From NCBI GenBank assembly GCA_003343805.1, contig QAKM01000044.1:1-64000 (forward strand): a stretch of DNA of 64,000 nt, in the 5' to 3' direction. The notes under the pieces are model-generated. The model ran no database searches. It had not been told where the DNA came from and saw only the letters and a list, made by a program, of their open reading frames with translations. A program made the translations under genes and the position numbers. Positions 17,065 to 25,930 of this stretch are shown one piece after another; the first letter of the stretch is position 1, and every line of letters begins with the position of its first letter. Origin of the DNA: Bacillota bacterium (lineage in GTDB: Bacteria > Bacillota > Clostridia > Christensenellales > Borkfalkiaceae).

Positions 17065-18018
17065 GTGATCAAATTAAAATCGGTCTATCAGGAATACATC
17101 TGGGGCGGTTCCAAGATCCATGAACTGCTCCATAAAGATACGGGAACGCTCCCGCGCGTTGCGGAGAGCTGGGAGGTGTCGACGCACCCGGCGGGCAAGA
17201 GCATCGTCGAAAACGGCGCCTTCCGCGGCAAGACGCTCAACGAGTACTTCGATCAGATCGGATGGGGGACGGCCGGCCGATATGCTGCCCGCAACCATCA
17301 GCTCCCCATCCTCATCAAGTACATCGATGCGAAGGAGAACCTGTCCATTCAGGTGCATCCCAACGACAAATACGCCAGAAAACATGAAGGCGATAACGGC
17401 AAGAACGAGATGTGGTTCGTGCTCGCCGCCGACGAAGGGGCGTTCATCTATCTCGGCTTCTCGCGGGATGTGACCAAAGAGGAGATCAAGCGCCGCATTG
17501 CCGACAATACCCTGGAAGAGGTCTTGAACCGTGTGGAGGTCAAGCCCAACGAGGCGTTCTACATCCCTGCGGGGACGGTGCACGCCATCGGAGCGGGTTG
17601 CCTCATCTGCGAGGTGCAGCAGACCTCCAACGTCACTTACCGCATCTACGACTACGGCCGTACGGACGAGAACGGGAACCCGCGCGAGCTCCACGTCAAG
17701 AAGGCGCTCGATGTGCTCGACTACCGCAGGACGGAGATCGCCGATCTCAAGCGGCGCGACACCATGAGCATGGAGCGCTATATCGACGGGATGTTCGGGC
17801 GCAACGGCAAATGCACGCTTTTGAAGTACGAGGCGGAGGGCGATCTCACCATTCTGCTCCCCGTTTCCCATCTCACGTTTGCGCTCGTCATCGACGGAAG
17901 CGGAAAGCTGTATGCGGGAGATTCCGAGGAGGCCTTCGAGCGGGGCGATACCTGGATGATCCACGGCCGTGCGACCCGCGTTTCGGGCAAGTGCAAAGTG
18001 CTCTTTGTGGCAATCTGA
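17065..18018 (+). CDS. manA: Mannose-6-phosphate isomerase, class I
   Basis: The enzyme interconverts fructose-6-phosphate and mannose-6-phosphate using zinc. The 317-residue protein has the short Firmicutes form of the cupin-type enzyme. Zinc ligands lie in SIQVHPND, the following KNEMWFVL segment and PAGTVHAIG; YIWGGSKI near the N-terminus is typical. The GTG start at 17065 has GAGGAT 6 bases upstream. It lies 18 bases after the mutase gene and feeds mannose into the polysaccharide precursor route. Confidence 0.95.
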   Translation: MIKLKSVYQEYIWGGSKIHELLHKDTGTLPRVAESWEVSTHPAGKSIVENGAFRGKTLNEYFDQIGWGTAGRYAARNHQLPILIKYIDAKENLSIQVHPNDKYARKHEGDNGKNEMWFVLAADEGAFIYLGFSRDVTKEEIKRRIADNTLEEVLNRVEVKPNEAFYIPAGTVHAIGAGCLICEVQQTSNVTYRIYDYGRTDENGNPRELHVKKALDVLDYRRTEIADLKRRDTMSMERYIDGMFGRNGKCTLLKYEAEGDLTILLPVSHLTFALVIDGSGKLYAGDSEEAFERGDTWMIHGRATRVSGKCKVLFVAI

Positions 18019-18041
18019 AAGCCGTTTTTTGAGGAGAGGAT

Positions 18042-19055
18042 ATGAAGATCGCGATCGATTGCAGATATCTCGGGAAGTCGGGCATCGGCAGGGTGACGGA
18101 GGGCATCCTCGACAGCCTCGATCTTACCGCAAATGAGTATTGGCTCATCGGCAGGCCCGCCGCCCTGAACAAGTACGAGGGTGCGCACATCGTGGAGGAT
18201 GACAGCGACCCCTACTCGGTGAAGGGGCTGTTTTCCTTTCCCAAGCAGCTCAACGAGCTGTGCGATGCCGTCCTCATCCCCAACTTTCTCATTCCCTTCG
18301 GCATCCGCCTCCCGGTGTATGCCGTGATGCACGATCTTGCCTTTCTCGATGTGAAGGAGACGACCAAAGGGGCTTTGGACAGGCTCATCAAGCGGACGCT
18401 CTTAAAGCGCTGCATGAAGCGGGCGAAAGAAATTTCCTGCGTTTCTGCCTTCACCAAGCAGCGCTGCGAACACTATTACGGAAAACTTGCCGCAAAGTGT
18501 TTTGTCAACTACAACGGCCTTTCCGAGAGCGTAATCGCCTATGCCCGCACGCACGCGCCTGCGGAAAAGGCGGATGAGATCGTCTTTGTCGGCAATGTCA
18601 AGCCACACAAGGGCTTAAAGACGCTGCTCGCCGCGTTTGCACGCCTGGGCGGAGAGACCCGCCTTCGCATCATCGGCGAAAAGGAGCACTTTCTGACGGG
18701 GCTCGATCTCGATGAGTCCGCCTATCACAATGTGGAATTTACGGGCAGGCTCACGGACGGGGAGCTGCTGCCCGCCATCGCCCGCGCAAAGTATCTGGTG
18801 CTGCCCTCCGTCTATGAGGGGTTCGGGCTTCCTCCGCTCGAGGCGCTCCTGCTCGGCACGCAGCCCATCGTTTCGGATATCCCCGTCTTTCGTGAGGTAT
18901 ATCAAGGCCTTCCCGTCGTCTATTTCCGCGGGGAAGAGGGACTTTTGGAGGCGCTTCGCCGCCATCCCGCGCCCGTGGACTGCCGCGAGGAGGTGCTGTC
19001 CCGTTACAGCTACCGGCAGTGCGCGGAGACGCTTCTGGAGCACATGGGCGTATGA
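18042..19055 (+). CDS. Glycosyltransferase family 4 (second)
   Basis: The 337-residue GT-B enzyme starts MKIAIDCRYLGKSGIGRVTEGIL, a form typical of mannosyl/rhamnosyl-type GT4 proteins. It contains VGNVKPHKGLKTLLAAF and the donor-site motif LPSVYEGFGLPPLEALLLG. It probably adds a further sugar to the lipid-linked repeat unit in the cytoplasm; donor and linkage are unknown. A good ribosome-binding site (GAGGAGAGGAT) precedes the ATG, and its TGA overlaps the next ATG. Confidence 0.9.
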   Translation: MKIAIDCRYLGKSGIGRVTEGILDSLDLTANEYWLIGRPAALNKYEGAHIVEDDSDPYSVKGLFSFPKQLNELCDAVLIPNFLIPFGIRLPVYAVMHDLAFLDVKETTKGALDRLIKRTLLKRCMKRAKEISCVSAFTKQRCEHYYGKLAAKCFVNYNGLSESVIAYARTHAPAEKADEIVFVGNVKPHKGLKTLLAAFARLGGETRLRIIGEKEHFLTGLDLDESAYHNVEFTGRLTDGELLPAIARAKYLVLPSVYEGFGLPPLEALLLGTQPIVSDIPVFREVYQGLPVVYFRGEEGLLEALRRHPAPVDCREEVLSRYSYRQCAETLLEHMGV

Positions 19056-20344
19056 TCAGGGAACTTTCGTCGGCGGGGGACGAGTTTGTACAACAGCCGA
19101 AGTCCCGTGCATTCTTCGGCGCTAAGATCGATCTCGATCTCTTTATCCACCTCTTCTGTTTTCTTTCCGTATTGCTGATCGGGGCAGACCGGTGGGGGGT
19201 AGAGCTTTTCGGCGTGAATTTCCGCGTCGATCAGCTCTTTTTGTGTTTTTTTGCGCTGCTGCTCGCCGTCAAGGGGGAGTACCGTTTGACGTGCAATCTG
19301 TGGGTCATCGCCTTTGTTGGTTTTTCCCTTCTTTCGACGGTCTTTTCCGTCAGCCTCATGCGCGGCATCCTCTTTTTCTGTTCCATCGTCTATAATGTTC
19401 TCTTTCTCTTTTATGCCTTTGCCTCCTATGTGAAGTACTACGGCTTGGAACGGTTTTTGTCCGTGTTCCGCGCGACTATGTTCGTGCAGTTCTTCATCCT
19501 GCTGCTGCAGTTTGCGCTCAAGCTCGCCACGGGGTACGAATTTCCCTTCCTTCCCTCCTATGGGGAGTACATGGGCATTTACCGCTTTCAGTTGTGGTTC
19601 TATGAGCCGAGCTATCTTGCGACCTATCTGACCGTGTGGTTCACGCTTGCCTTTATGCAGTTTCTGCTCAACGGCAGGAAGAACTATCTCTGGGATATCT
19701 TCGCTGCGCTCGTCATGTTCCTCATCTCGACGTCAACCTCCGGCTTTCTCGCCATTGCGCTCGTCGTCGGCGTCGTCTATCTCATCTGGCTCTTCCGGGG
19801 CGTCACGGCGAAGAAGCTGGCCTTTCCCGTCATCCTGCTCGTCCTGTTTGCGGCGGCGGCCATTGCCTTTTCTTCGATGTTTGAGGTCTTTCTCGGACGG
19901 CTCTTCGATTCCTCGCTCGACGAGGCGTCGGGCGGCCGCATCGCGGGCTGGACGGAGACGTGGCAGGTCTTTCTCGAGAACGTCTTTTTCGGTGTCGGGC
20001 CGGGAAATTACGGGCTCTATCTCGGGCAGGATGCGGGCTATGTACCGACGAACGTCTCGCTCGAACTGCTTGCAACACTCGGCATCGGCGGGTTTGTCGC
20101 CTTTTACGGGCTGACGGCCGCGCTCGCCGTGCAGGCGTTCGTGCTCTATCGCCGCCGGCAGACCGAACAGACCTTTCTGCTCTTTTCGTTTGCGCTCGCG
20201 CTGCTCTTCTTTACCGTCATCCTTCAGATCAACCAGGGCTATCTCAGACTGTATCATTGGATGATGTTCGGCATTCTGTGGGGTGCGATCGGAAGGGAAC
20301 GGGAGGAGGAATGCCCCGAATCTATGGAGGATACCAATGAGTGA
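19052..20344 (+). CDS. O-antigen ligase/polymerase family membrane protein (Wzy-like)
   Basis: The 430-residue protein is almost entirely hydrophobic, with roughly ten or more predicted membrane segments. It has the family's large loop before the last helices, including SGGRIAGWTETWQVFLENVFFGVGPGNYG, where the conserved Arg and the GvGpGnf-type motif lie. In a Wzx/Wzy-type system this protein polymerises repeat units on the outer face of the membrane. A ligase function (attachment to the wall) is the alternative and cannot be separated by sequence alone. Its ATG overlaps the previous stop and it overlaps the next gene by 8 bases. Confidence 0.82.
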   Translation: MIRELSSAGDEFVQQPKSRAFFGAKIDLDLFIHLFCFLSVLLIGADRWGVELFGVNFRVDQLFLCFFALLLAVKGEYRLTCNLWVIAFVGFSLLSTVFSVSLMRGILFFCSIVYNVLFLFYAFASYVKYYGLERFLSVFRATMFVQFFILLLQFALKLATGYEFPFLPSYGEYMGIYRFQLWFYEPSYLATYLTVWFTLAFMQFLLNGRKNYLWDIFAALVMFLISTSTSGFLAIALVVGVVYLIWLFRGVTAKKLAFPVILLVLFAAAAIAFSSMFEVFLGRLFDSSLDEASGGRIAGWTETWQVFLENVFFGVGPGNYGLYLGQDAGYVPTNVSLELLATLGIGGFVAFYGLTAALAVQAFVLYRRRQTEQTFLLFSFALALLFFTVILQINQGYLRLYHWMMFGILWGAIGREREEECPESMEDTNE

Positions 20345-21371
20345 ATTTGAAAAAAAGATCAGTGTCATCATCCCTGTCTACAACACGGAGCGCTACATCG
20401 CGCAGTGTATCGACAGCATCCTTGCCTCGCCCCTCGAAGATCTGGAGGTCATCGCGGTGGACGACGGTTCGCAGGACCGCTCGCTCGAGATCCTCTGTAT
20501 GTATAAGGATCCCCGCCTCAAGGTGTTCTCCAAGCGCAACGAGGGGGTGTTCCGCACCTGGAAATACGGAGTGGAGCGCGCTTCGGGGGAGTATATCATC
20601 TTCGTCGATGCGGATGACTATGTCTCGCCCGCTCTCTTCGAGACGGTGGAGAGCCTCCTGCGCCTGAGAGATTACGATCTCATCCAGCACGGCTGGGTGG
20701 AGGTCTATGAGCGCTCGCAGAGAAGGACGTGCGGTTCGCTCGATATCCCGCAGGGGGAATACCTCGGCGAAGAGCTCGAGCGCGTCAAGGACGAGTACCT
20801 CTATTTCAAGGGACAGCACAAAAAGGAGCTCCCCGTTCTGCGCTGGGCAAAGGTGTTCCGCACCGCGCTTTTGAGAGAGATCCTGCCCGAGACGATGGAG
20901 GATATCTCTATGTATGAGGACGACAGCATCTGCCGGCCCTATCTTTCGCAGATCCGGTCGATGTACTTTCTCTCCGATCATCTCTACTACCACCGCTGCG
21001 ACGTCGTCGGCTCCATCTGCAACTCTCCCGAGAAGCTGCCGCGCTATCTTGTGGACTGCAAGAACCTGAATGCCTTTTTTTCGGCCAAGCGGGAGCGCTT
21101 CGGATTCCCCGAAGAGACGCTCGACTATTACTATTACTTCTATCATCAGTCGGTGATGGGGGAGGCGGTCCGCTTTAAGAACGACGCGCTTGCAAAGCGC
21201 ATCCTGAGCGAGCCCAAGTTCCGCTCCCTTCTCGAAACATACGGAGAGGGGATCAAGCCCTTCCTCCTCAAGCACAAACTCTTCTTTCTCTACCGCATCC
21301 TGCGGAAGGGGAAGGACGTTGTGCGCGTCTTGCGCTATGAGGTGACGCGGTGGATAAAAAGAGAGGGATAA
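20337..21371 (+). CDS. Glycosyltransferase family 2 (GT-A fold)
   Basis: The 344-residue protein begins with the GT2 signature: KISVIIPVYNTERYIAQCIDSIL, then AVDDGSQDRS with the first Asp, and FVDADDYVSP with the DxD metal-binding motif. The remaining ~200 residues include a helical C-terminal part found in capsule GT2 enzymes. It likely transfers a sugar from a nucleotide donor to the growing lipid-linked oligosaccharide. TGGAGGAT precedes the ATG, which lies within the end of the preceding gene. Confidence 0.88.
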   Translation: MSEFEKKISVIIPVYNTERYIAQCIDSILASPLEDLEVIAVDDGSQDRSLEILCMYKDPRLKVFSKRNEGVFRTWKYGVERASGEYIIFVDADDYVSPALFETVESLLRLRDYDLIQHGWVEVYERSQRRTCGSLDIPQGEYLGEELERVKDEYLYFKGQHKKELPVLRWAKVFRTALLREILPETMEDISMYEDDSICRPYLSQIRSMYFLSDHLYYHRCDVVGSICNSPEKLPRYLVDCKNLNAFFSAKRERFGFPEETLDYYYYFYHQSVMGEAVRFKNDALAKRILSEPKFRSLLETYGEGIKPFLLKHKLFFLYRILRKGKDVVRVLRYEVTRWIKREG

Positions 21372-22942
21372 AAAACGTCGTCGTATCCATCGTATTCAAG
21401 ATCCTGATCCTTCTGGGAACGCTGCTCGTGCGGCGCCTGCTCATCTCCGAACTCGGCGATGCCGTCAACGGGCTCAACTCCCTCTATACGACGGTCATCG
21501 GGTCGATGTCTGTGACCGAGCTCGGCGTGGGCAGCGTGATCACCTACTGTATGTACCGGCCCATCGTGGAGGGGGATGACGACAAAGTGGCGGCGCTTTA
21601 CCGCCTCTTTTCACGGCTGTACCTCATCATCGGCGGCGTCATTCTTGTGTGCGGCTGCATCTTTATGGCGTTTTTGCCCTATCTCGCCAAGGGGTATGCG
21701 GAGGCGGATACCAACCTGTATCTCTCCTTCGCCCTGATGCTCGCCTCCATCCTCGTCTCGTATGCGTTCAGCGCCAAGAGTTCGCTCATCAACGCCTACA
21801 AGAACAACTATGTCACGACGTCCATCACGTCGGTCGGGATGCTGCTCCAGCAGGGGCTGCAGATCGCCGTTCTCTTCACGTTCCGCTCCTTCGAGATCTT
21901 TCTTGCCTGCGCCATTGTCTCCACGCTCTTTCAATGGGTGGTGACGGAGATCGTCTCGCGCAGGGAATATTCCGCGATCCTGAAGAACAAACAGCGGGCG
22001 GATGCGGCGACGAGGCGCGAGGTCTCCAAAAACGTTCGCGCGATCTTCATGCACAAGATCGGCAGCGTTCTCGTCAATACGGCGGATTCCGTCATCATCT
22101 CCGCCTTCATCGGCATCGTGATCGTGGGCAAATACTCCAACTATACCACCATCATGATGGCGATGGTCAGCGTTATCTCCCTCTTCTTCACGCCGCTTAC
22201 CTCCGTCATCGGGCATCTCTGCGTGGAAGAAAAGGACGCTGTCAAGCCCTATTTCGATTTCTTTCATACCTTCAATTTTGTCCTCGGGGTCGTGTTTTTC
22301 CTCGGTTACTATGCCATCATCGATGAGCTCGTCACCTTCTGCTTCGGCGGGGGCGGGGAGCTGGAGATGGCGCGGTCGGTCTCCTTTGTCATCACCGTCA
22401 ACTACTTCATCCAGTTCATGCGGCAGGCGGTGCTTTTGTTCCGCGATGCGACGGGGACTTTCTATTATGACCGCTGGAAGCCCCTTGCGGAAGGCATCAT
22501 CAACGTCATCCTCTCCATCGCATTTGTGCTCCTGTTCGGTTCGGAGGAGAGCGGCGTCGTGGGGGTGATCGTGGCGACCATCATCACCAACATCTTCATC
22601 TGCCATATCGTAGAACCCCATGTACTGCATCGGCACGTCTTTGAATGTTCGGCAAAGGGGTACTATCTCAAGAATTATGCGCTCATCGCGCTCTTTGTCG
22701 CCATGCTCTTCGCCCTGCACGTCTGCCGGGTAGAGCTTTCGAGTCCCGTGGCAACACTGTTTGCTAACGGCTTCATTGCCGTCGGGCTGGCGCTCGTTCC
22801 CATCGCGCTCGTGACGGCGCTCGACAAGAACTTTCGTTCTCACCTCGGCTGGCTGGGCAAAAGGCTCAACGGACTCGTCAAAAAACTGCGCCGTTCTGCA
22901 CCGCGGGAGGAAGAGGAGAAGGACGGAATTTCCCGCCCGTAA
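21350..22942 (+). CDS. Polysaccharide flippase (Wzx/MATE-like)
   Basis: The 530-residue membrane protein has about twelve or more hydrophobic segments. Its N-terminal pattern is that of oligosaccharide flippases, FKILILLGTLLVRRLLISELG followed by GLNSLYTTVIGSMSVTELGVG. It would move undecaprenyl-linked repeat units across the membrane for polymerisation by the Wzy-like protein. The GTG start at 21350 lies 22 bases inside the previous gene and has GAGG at good distance. It is the last gene of the operon. No clear terminator follows, but the next gene has its own promoter. Confidence 0.87.
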   Translation: MDKKRGIKNVVVSIVFKILILLGTLLVRRLLISELGDAVNGLNSLYTTVIGSMSVTELGVGSVITYCMYRPIVEGDDDKVAALYRLFSRLYLIIGGVILVCGCIFMAFLPYLAKGYAEADTNLYLSFALMLASILVSYAFSAKSSLINAYKNNYVTTSITSVGMLLQQGLQIAVLFTFRSFEIFLACAIVSTLFQWVVTEIVSRREYSAILKNKQRADAATRREVSKNVRAIFMHKIGSVLVNTADSVIISAFIGIVIVGKYSNYTTIMMAMVSVISLFFTPLTSVIGHLCVEEKDAVKPYFDFFHTFNFVLGVVFFLGYYAIIDELVTFCFGGGGELEMARSVSFVITVNYFIQFMRQAVLLFRDATGTFYYDRWKPLAEGIINVILSIAFVLLFGSEESGVVGVIVATIITNIFICHIVEPHVLHRHVFECSAKGYYLKNYALIALFVAMLFALHVCRVELSSPVATLFANGFIAVGLALVPIALVTALDKNFRSHLGWLGKRLNGLVKKLRRSAPREEEEKDGISRP

Positions 22943-22991
22943 TTTTCACGAATTTTTCTTTTAAAATGAGGTAAAATGTTTCATCAAAACG

Positions 22992-23020
22992 TTGACGAAA
23001 TGATTTTTGCCTGTTATAAT
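22992..23020 (+). promoter_or_regulatory. Sigma-A promoter of the GH51 gene
   Basis: TTGACG at 22992-22997, a 17-base spacer and consensus TATAAT at 23015-23020. Confidence 0.8.
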
Positions 23021-23090
23021 AGTGTCGCAAATCGGGTGGCGGACCCGTGCGCGTACGGCGCGAAACACGCAAGGAGAGATTGTCACTTTT

Positions 23091-25694
23091 ATGCTCAATT
23101 ACACATTGGACGCGAACAAGAGGGGCGTTGACGTTTCCAAGCACCTCTACGGCTTGTTCTTCGAGGACATCAACCAGTCGGCGGACGGCGGCATGAATGC
23201 CGAGATGGTGATCAACAATTCGTTCGAGTTCGAGTACTTCACCTATGACGACTTCAACGCAGAGAGCCCCGTCGAGGCACGCAAGCAGAGTTATTTCGCC
23301 TGGGATATCTATGGCGCCGGTCCCAAGAAGATCATGACCGCCGGCGGCATGAATGAGAACAATCCCAGCTTCCTGCACCTGAGTGTGGGCGGCATCTATC
23401 ATCTTGAAAATCCCGGTTACTATACGGTGGGCGGCTACGATATGTACGGTATGCCCGTCAAGAACGGCGAGACGTACAACTTCTCCATGTTCATCAAGCG
23501 CCTCGGCTTCAAGGGTACCGCGAAGGTGTTCATCAAGGGCGCGCACGGCCGCCATACCACGATCGGTGAGATCGCCATTCCCGAAGGTGCCGAGGGCGAC
23601 TGGATCAAGGTCTCGACGTCCGTTGTCGCCGAGAAGGATACGATGGGCCGTCTCTGCATCATTCTTGAGGGCAACGGCAAGATCGGCATCGACTATGTCT
23701 CCCTGCTTCCCGCAACGACGTGGGGCGATCCCGATAAGTACCGCAACGGCAAGTTCTCGCCCCGCTTTGTCGAGGTCCTGAAGGACTGCCATCCCTCCTT
23801 CCTCCGCTTCCCCGGCGGCTGCGTTGTTGAGGGCGACGTTGCATTCCAATATCAGTACAAGTGGAGAAACACGGTGGGGCCGCTCGAGCAGCGCAAGCAG
23901 ATCCCCAACGTGTGGCGCTATATGCAGTCGTACGGCATCGGCTTCTATGAGTACTTCTGCCTGTGCGAAGATCTGAAGATGGCGCCTCTTCCCGTGCTCC
24001 ACTGCGGGCTTTTGTGTCAGATCCGTATGGGTGAGCAGCGCAAGACGGGCTATCAGCGCATCCTGCCCGGCACGAGCGAGTTCCAGTCGGAAGTCATCGA
24101 CAACGTCGCCGATCTCATCTTCTTCGCGAAGGGCGACGTCTCTTCCTCCGATCCCAACGAGTCCCATTGGGCGAAGGTGCGTGCCGATATGGGCCATCCC
24201 GAACCCTTCGAGCTCGAATACATCGGCATCGGCAACGAGAACTGGGGCTTCGAGTACTTCGATAACTTCCAGGCCTGCCTCATCGGCGTGCGCCAGTATA
24301 TGTACAAGGGGAGACAGACCGACCTTCTCGATCTCTTCCACATCACCGTTGTGACGACGGCGGGCGTTGATATCCGTCCCTCCGACTCCAACGACTCCTG
24401 GAAGGTCATCAACGAGAAGTACCGCGACATGATCGTCGACGAGCACGTCTACAACTCCTATCAGTGGTTCATCGACAACACCAAGCGCTATGACTGCTAT
24501 GACCGCGACGGCGCCAAGGTGTTCATGGGAGAGTACGCGATGCACACGATGGCCGACGGAAGAGGCCGTCTCAACGGCGACAACAACCTGCGTTCGGCAC
24601 TCTCCGAAGCTGCCTTCCTCACGGGCTGCGAGCGCAATTCGGACGTCGTCAAGATGACGTGCTATGCGCCTCTGTTTGCTTCCACCTACAACTATCGCTG
24701 GACGCCCAACATGATCTGGTTCAACGCGCGCGACATCATGCTCACCCCCAACTACTATGTGCAGCAGATGTTTGCGGGCAACACGGGCAGCTACACGCTG
24801 ACCGATGTCGCACCCGTCAACGAGGACAACGCGGGCGGCCTTCTCATCGGCGGCCACCGCACGGCGAGCGCCGTCACCTCCGTCAAGGTCAAGGACATCA
24901 AGACGGGCAACGTCGTCTACTTCCACGACTTCAAGGACGGCATGGGCGACTGGAAGGTCTATCCCAACTGCCGCGGAGGCCACATTGAGGACGGCAAGCT
25001 CATCATTGAGGAGAGCGACGCCTTCAACGGCTTCTACTACGACGCGCAGAACTTCTCCGACTGCGAGGTGGAGATCGACTTCAGGCGCCTTTCGGGCGAG
25101 CAGAGCTTTATCGCGGGTGTCGGCGTTGCGGATGTGCGCGACGCGGGTACGATGGACAGCGCCGGATTCTCCATTTGCTGCCAGTACGGCAAGAACCACA
25201 AGGGTTACGACGTCTCCTTCGACAAGCGCGTGGACTTCATCCGCACCGTCTGCGAGATGATGGGCAAGGATAAGTTCATCGGTTACAGCCCCGAAGGCAA
25301 CAAGATGAAGCTCATCTATACGCAGAAGACGTTCAATGCCTACATCCAGAAGGACGGCCATTGGCACGAGATCCTCTTCAAGAACATCTGGAAGGTCAAC
25401 GAGCGCGTCTTCAACAGCGTCACGGTCGGCGACGACGGCAAGATCTATCTCAAGGTCGTCAATGTCTCCGGGCAGGACGAAGAGATGGAAGCAGACCTCG
25501 TCAACTTCGGTGCAAAGAGCAAAGTCACGCAGACGACGCTCTGGCACGAGGATCCCACCGTCATCAACGAGATCAAGATGAAGGCGGGCAAGACGCACAA
25601 CATCGAGCCCACCGTCACGGAGTATGCGCTCGATGGCAATGTGCTGAAGGCGACCGTCAAAAACAACAGCGTCAACGTATTCGTGATCGAATGA
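23091..25694 (+). CDS. GH51 alpha-L-arabinofuranosidase with internal LamG-like domain
   Basis: The 867-residue enzyme would release arabinofuranose from arabinose-containing oligosaccharides. The N-terminal part has the GH51 opening YGLFFEDINQSADGGMNAEM and a beta-sandwich insert. In the catalytic barrel the acid/base is Glu383 (GIGNENWGF) and the nucleophile Glu481 (VFMGEYAMH). Around residues 605-760 a concanavalin/LamG-like module (FHDFKDGMGDWKVYPNCRGG) interrupts the C-terminal sandwich; this layout is known in some GH51 proteins. There is no signal peptide, so it is cytoplasmic and should act on imported sugars. The start is fixed by AAGGAGAG. Codon choice is strongly biased toward C-ending codons, suggesting high expression. 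It is transcribed alone. Confidence 0.92.
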   Translation: MLNYTLDANKRGVDVSKHLYGLFFEDINQSADGGMNAEMVINNSFEFEYFTYDDFNAESPVEARKQSYFAWDIYGAGPKKIMTAGGMNENNPSFLHLSVGGIYHLENPGYYTVGGYDMYGMPVKNGETYNFSMFIKRLGFKGTAKVFIKGAHGRHTTIGEIAIPEGAEGDWIKVSTSVVAEKDTMGRLCIILEGNGKIGIDYVSLLPATTWGDPDKYRNGKFSPRFVEVLKDCHPSFLRFPGGCVVEGDVAFQYQYKWRNTVGPLEQRKQIPNVWRYMQSYGIGFYEYFCLCEDLKMAPLPVLHCGLLCQIRMGEQRKTGYQRILPGTSEFQSEVIDNVADLIFFAKGDVSSSDPNESHWAKVRADMGHPEPFELEYIGIGNENWGFEYFDNFQACLIGVRQYMYKGRQTDLLDLFHITVVTTAGVDIRPSDSNDSWKVINEKYRDMIVDEHVYNSYQWFIDNTKRYDCYDRDGAKVFMGEYAMHTMADGRGRLNGDNNLRSALSEAAFLTGCERNSDVVKMTCYAPLFASTYNYRWTPNMIWFNARDIMLTPNYYVQQMFAGNTGSYTLTDVAPVNEDNAGGLLIGGHRTASAVTSVKVKDIKTGNVVYFHDFKDGMGDWKVYPNCRGGHIEDGKLIIEESDAFNGFYYDAQNFSDCEVEIDFRRLSGEQSFIAGVGVADVRDAGTMDSAGFSICCQYGKNHKGYDVSFDKRVDFIRTVCEMMGKDKFIGYSPEGNKMKLIYTQKTFNAYIQKDGHWHEILFKNIWKVNERVFNSVTVGDDGKIYLKVVNVSGQDEEMEADLVNFGAKSKVTQTTLWHEDPTVINEIKMKAGKTHNIEPTVTEYALDGNVLKATVKNNSVNVFVIE

Positions 25695-25709
25695 CGTCTT
25701 TCGGAAAGG

Positions 25710-25735
25710 CTCCCCGCTTCGGCGGGGAGTTTTTG
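25710..25735 (+). terminator. Rho-independent terminator after the GH51 gene
   Basis: An 8-bp perfect stem (CTCCCCGC at 25710-25717, GCGGGGAG at 25722-25729) with a TTCG tetraloop is followed by TTTTT. Confidence 0.9.
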
Positions 25736-25895
25736 TTTGCGCAGGGCGTGAAGCGCAGGCTTTTTCAGACGGCTGCCGCCCGGGCGAAGGAACACGGCGC
25801 GGGAGCTGCGGCTTTTGTAAGGCGCATGGGTCGCGGCTCTTGAGTGGTTTCGACAAAGATTTTAAAGGGGCATCCTGTTTGCGGGGATGCCTCCT

Positions 25896-25924
25896 TCATA
25901 TTTTCCCGGCTCGTCCCGTACAAT
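25896..25924 (+). promoter_or_regulatory. Sigma-E-like promoter of the spoIIIA operon
   Basis: TCATATT (25896-25902) matches the sigma-E -35 consensus fully. After 14 bases, CGTACAAT (25917-25924) differs from CATACAnT at one defined position. The spoIIIA operon is a known sigma-E target. The predicted start falls on the ATG of spoIIIAA. Confidence 0.7.
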
Positions 25925-25930
25925 AGAGCG

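Noticed and set aside
25692-25844. A 50-codon open frame starting ATGA at the GH51 stop
   Set aside because: It reads straight through the strong terminator at 25710-25735, has no family resemblance and no ribosome-binding site of its own.
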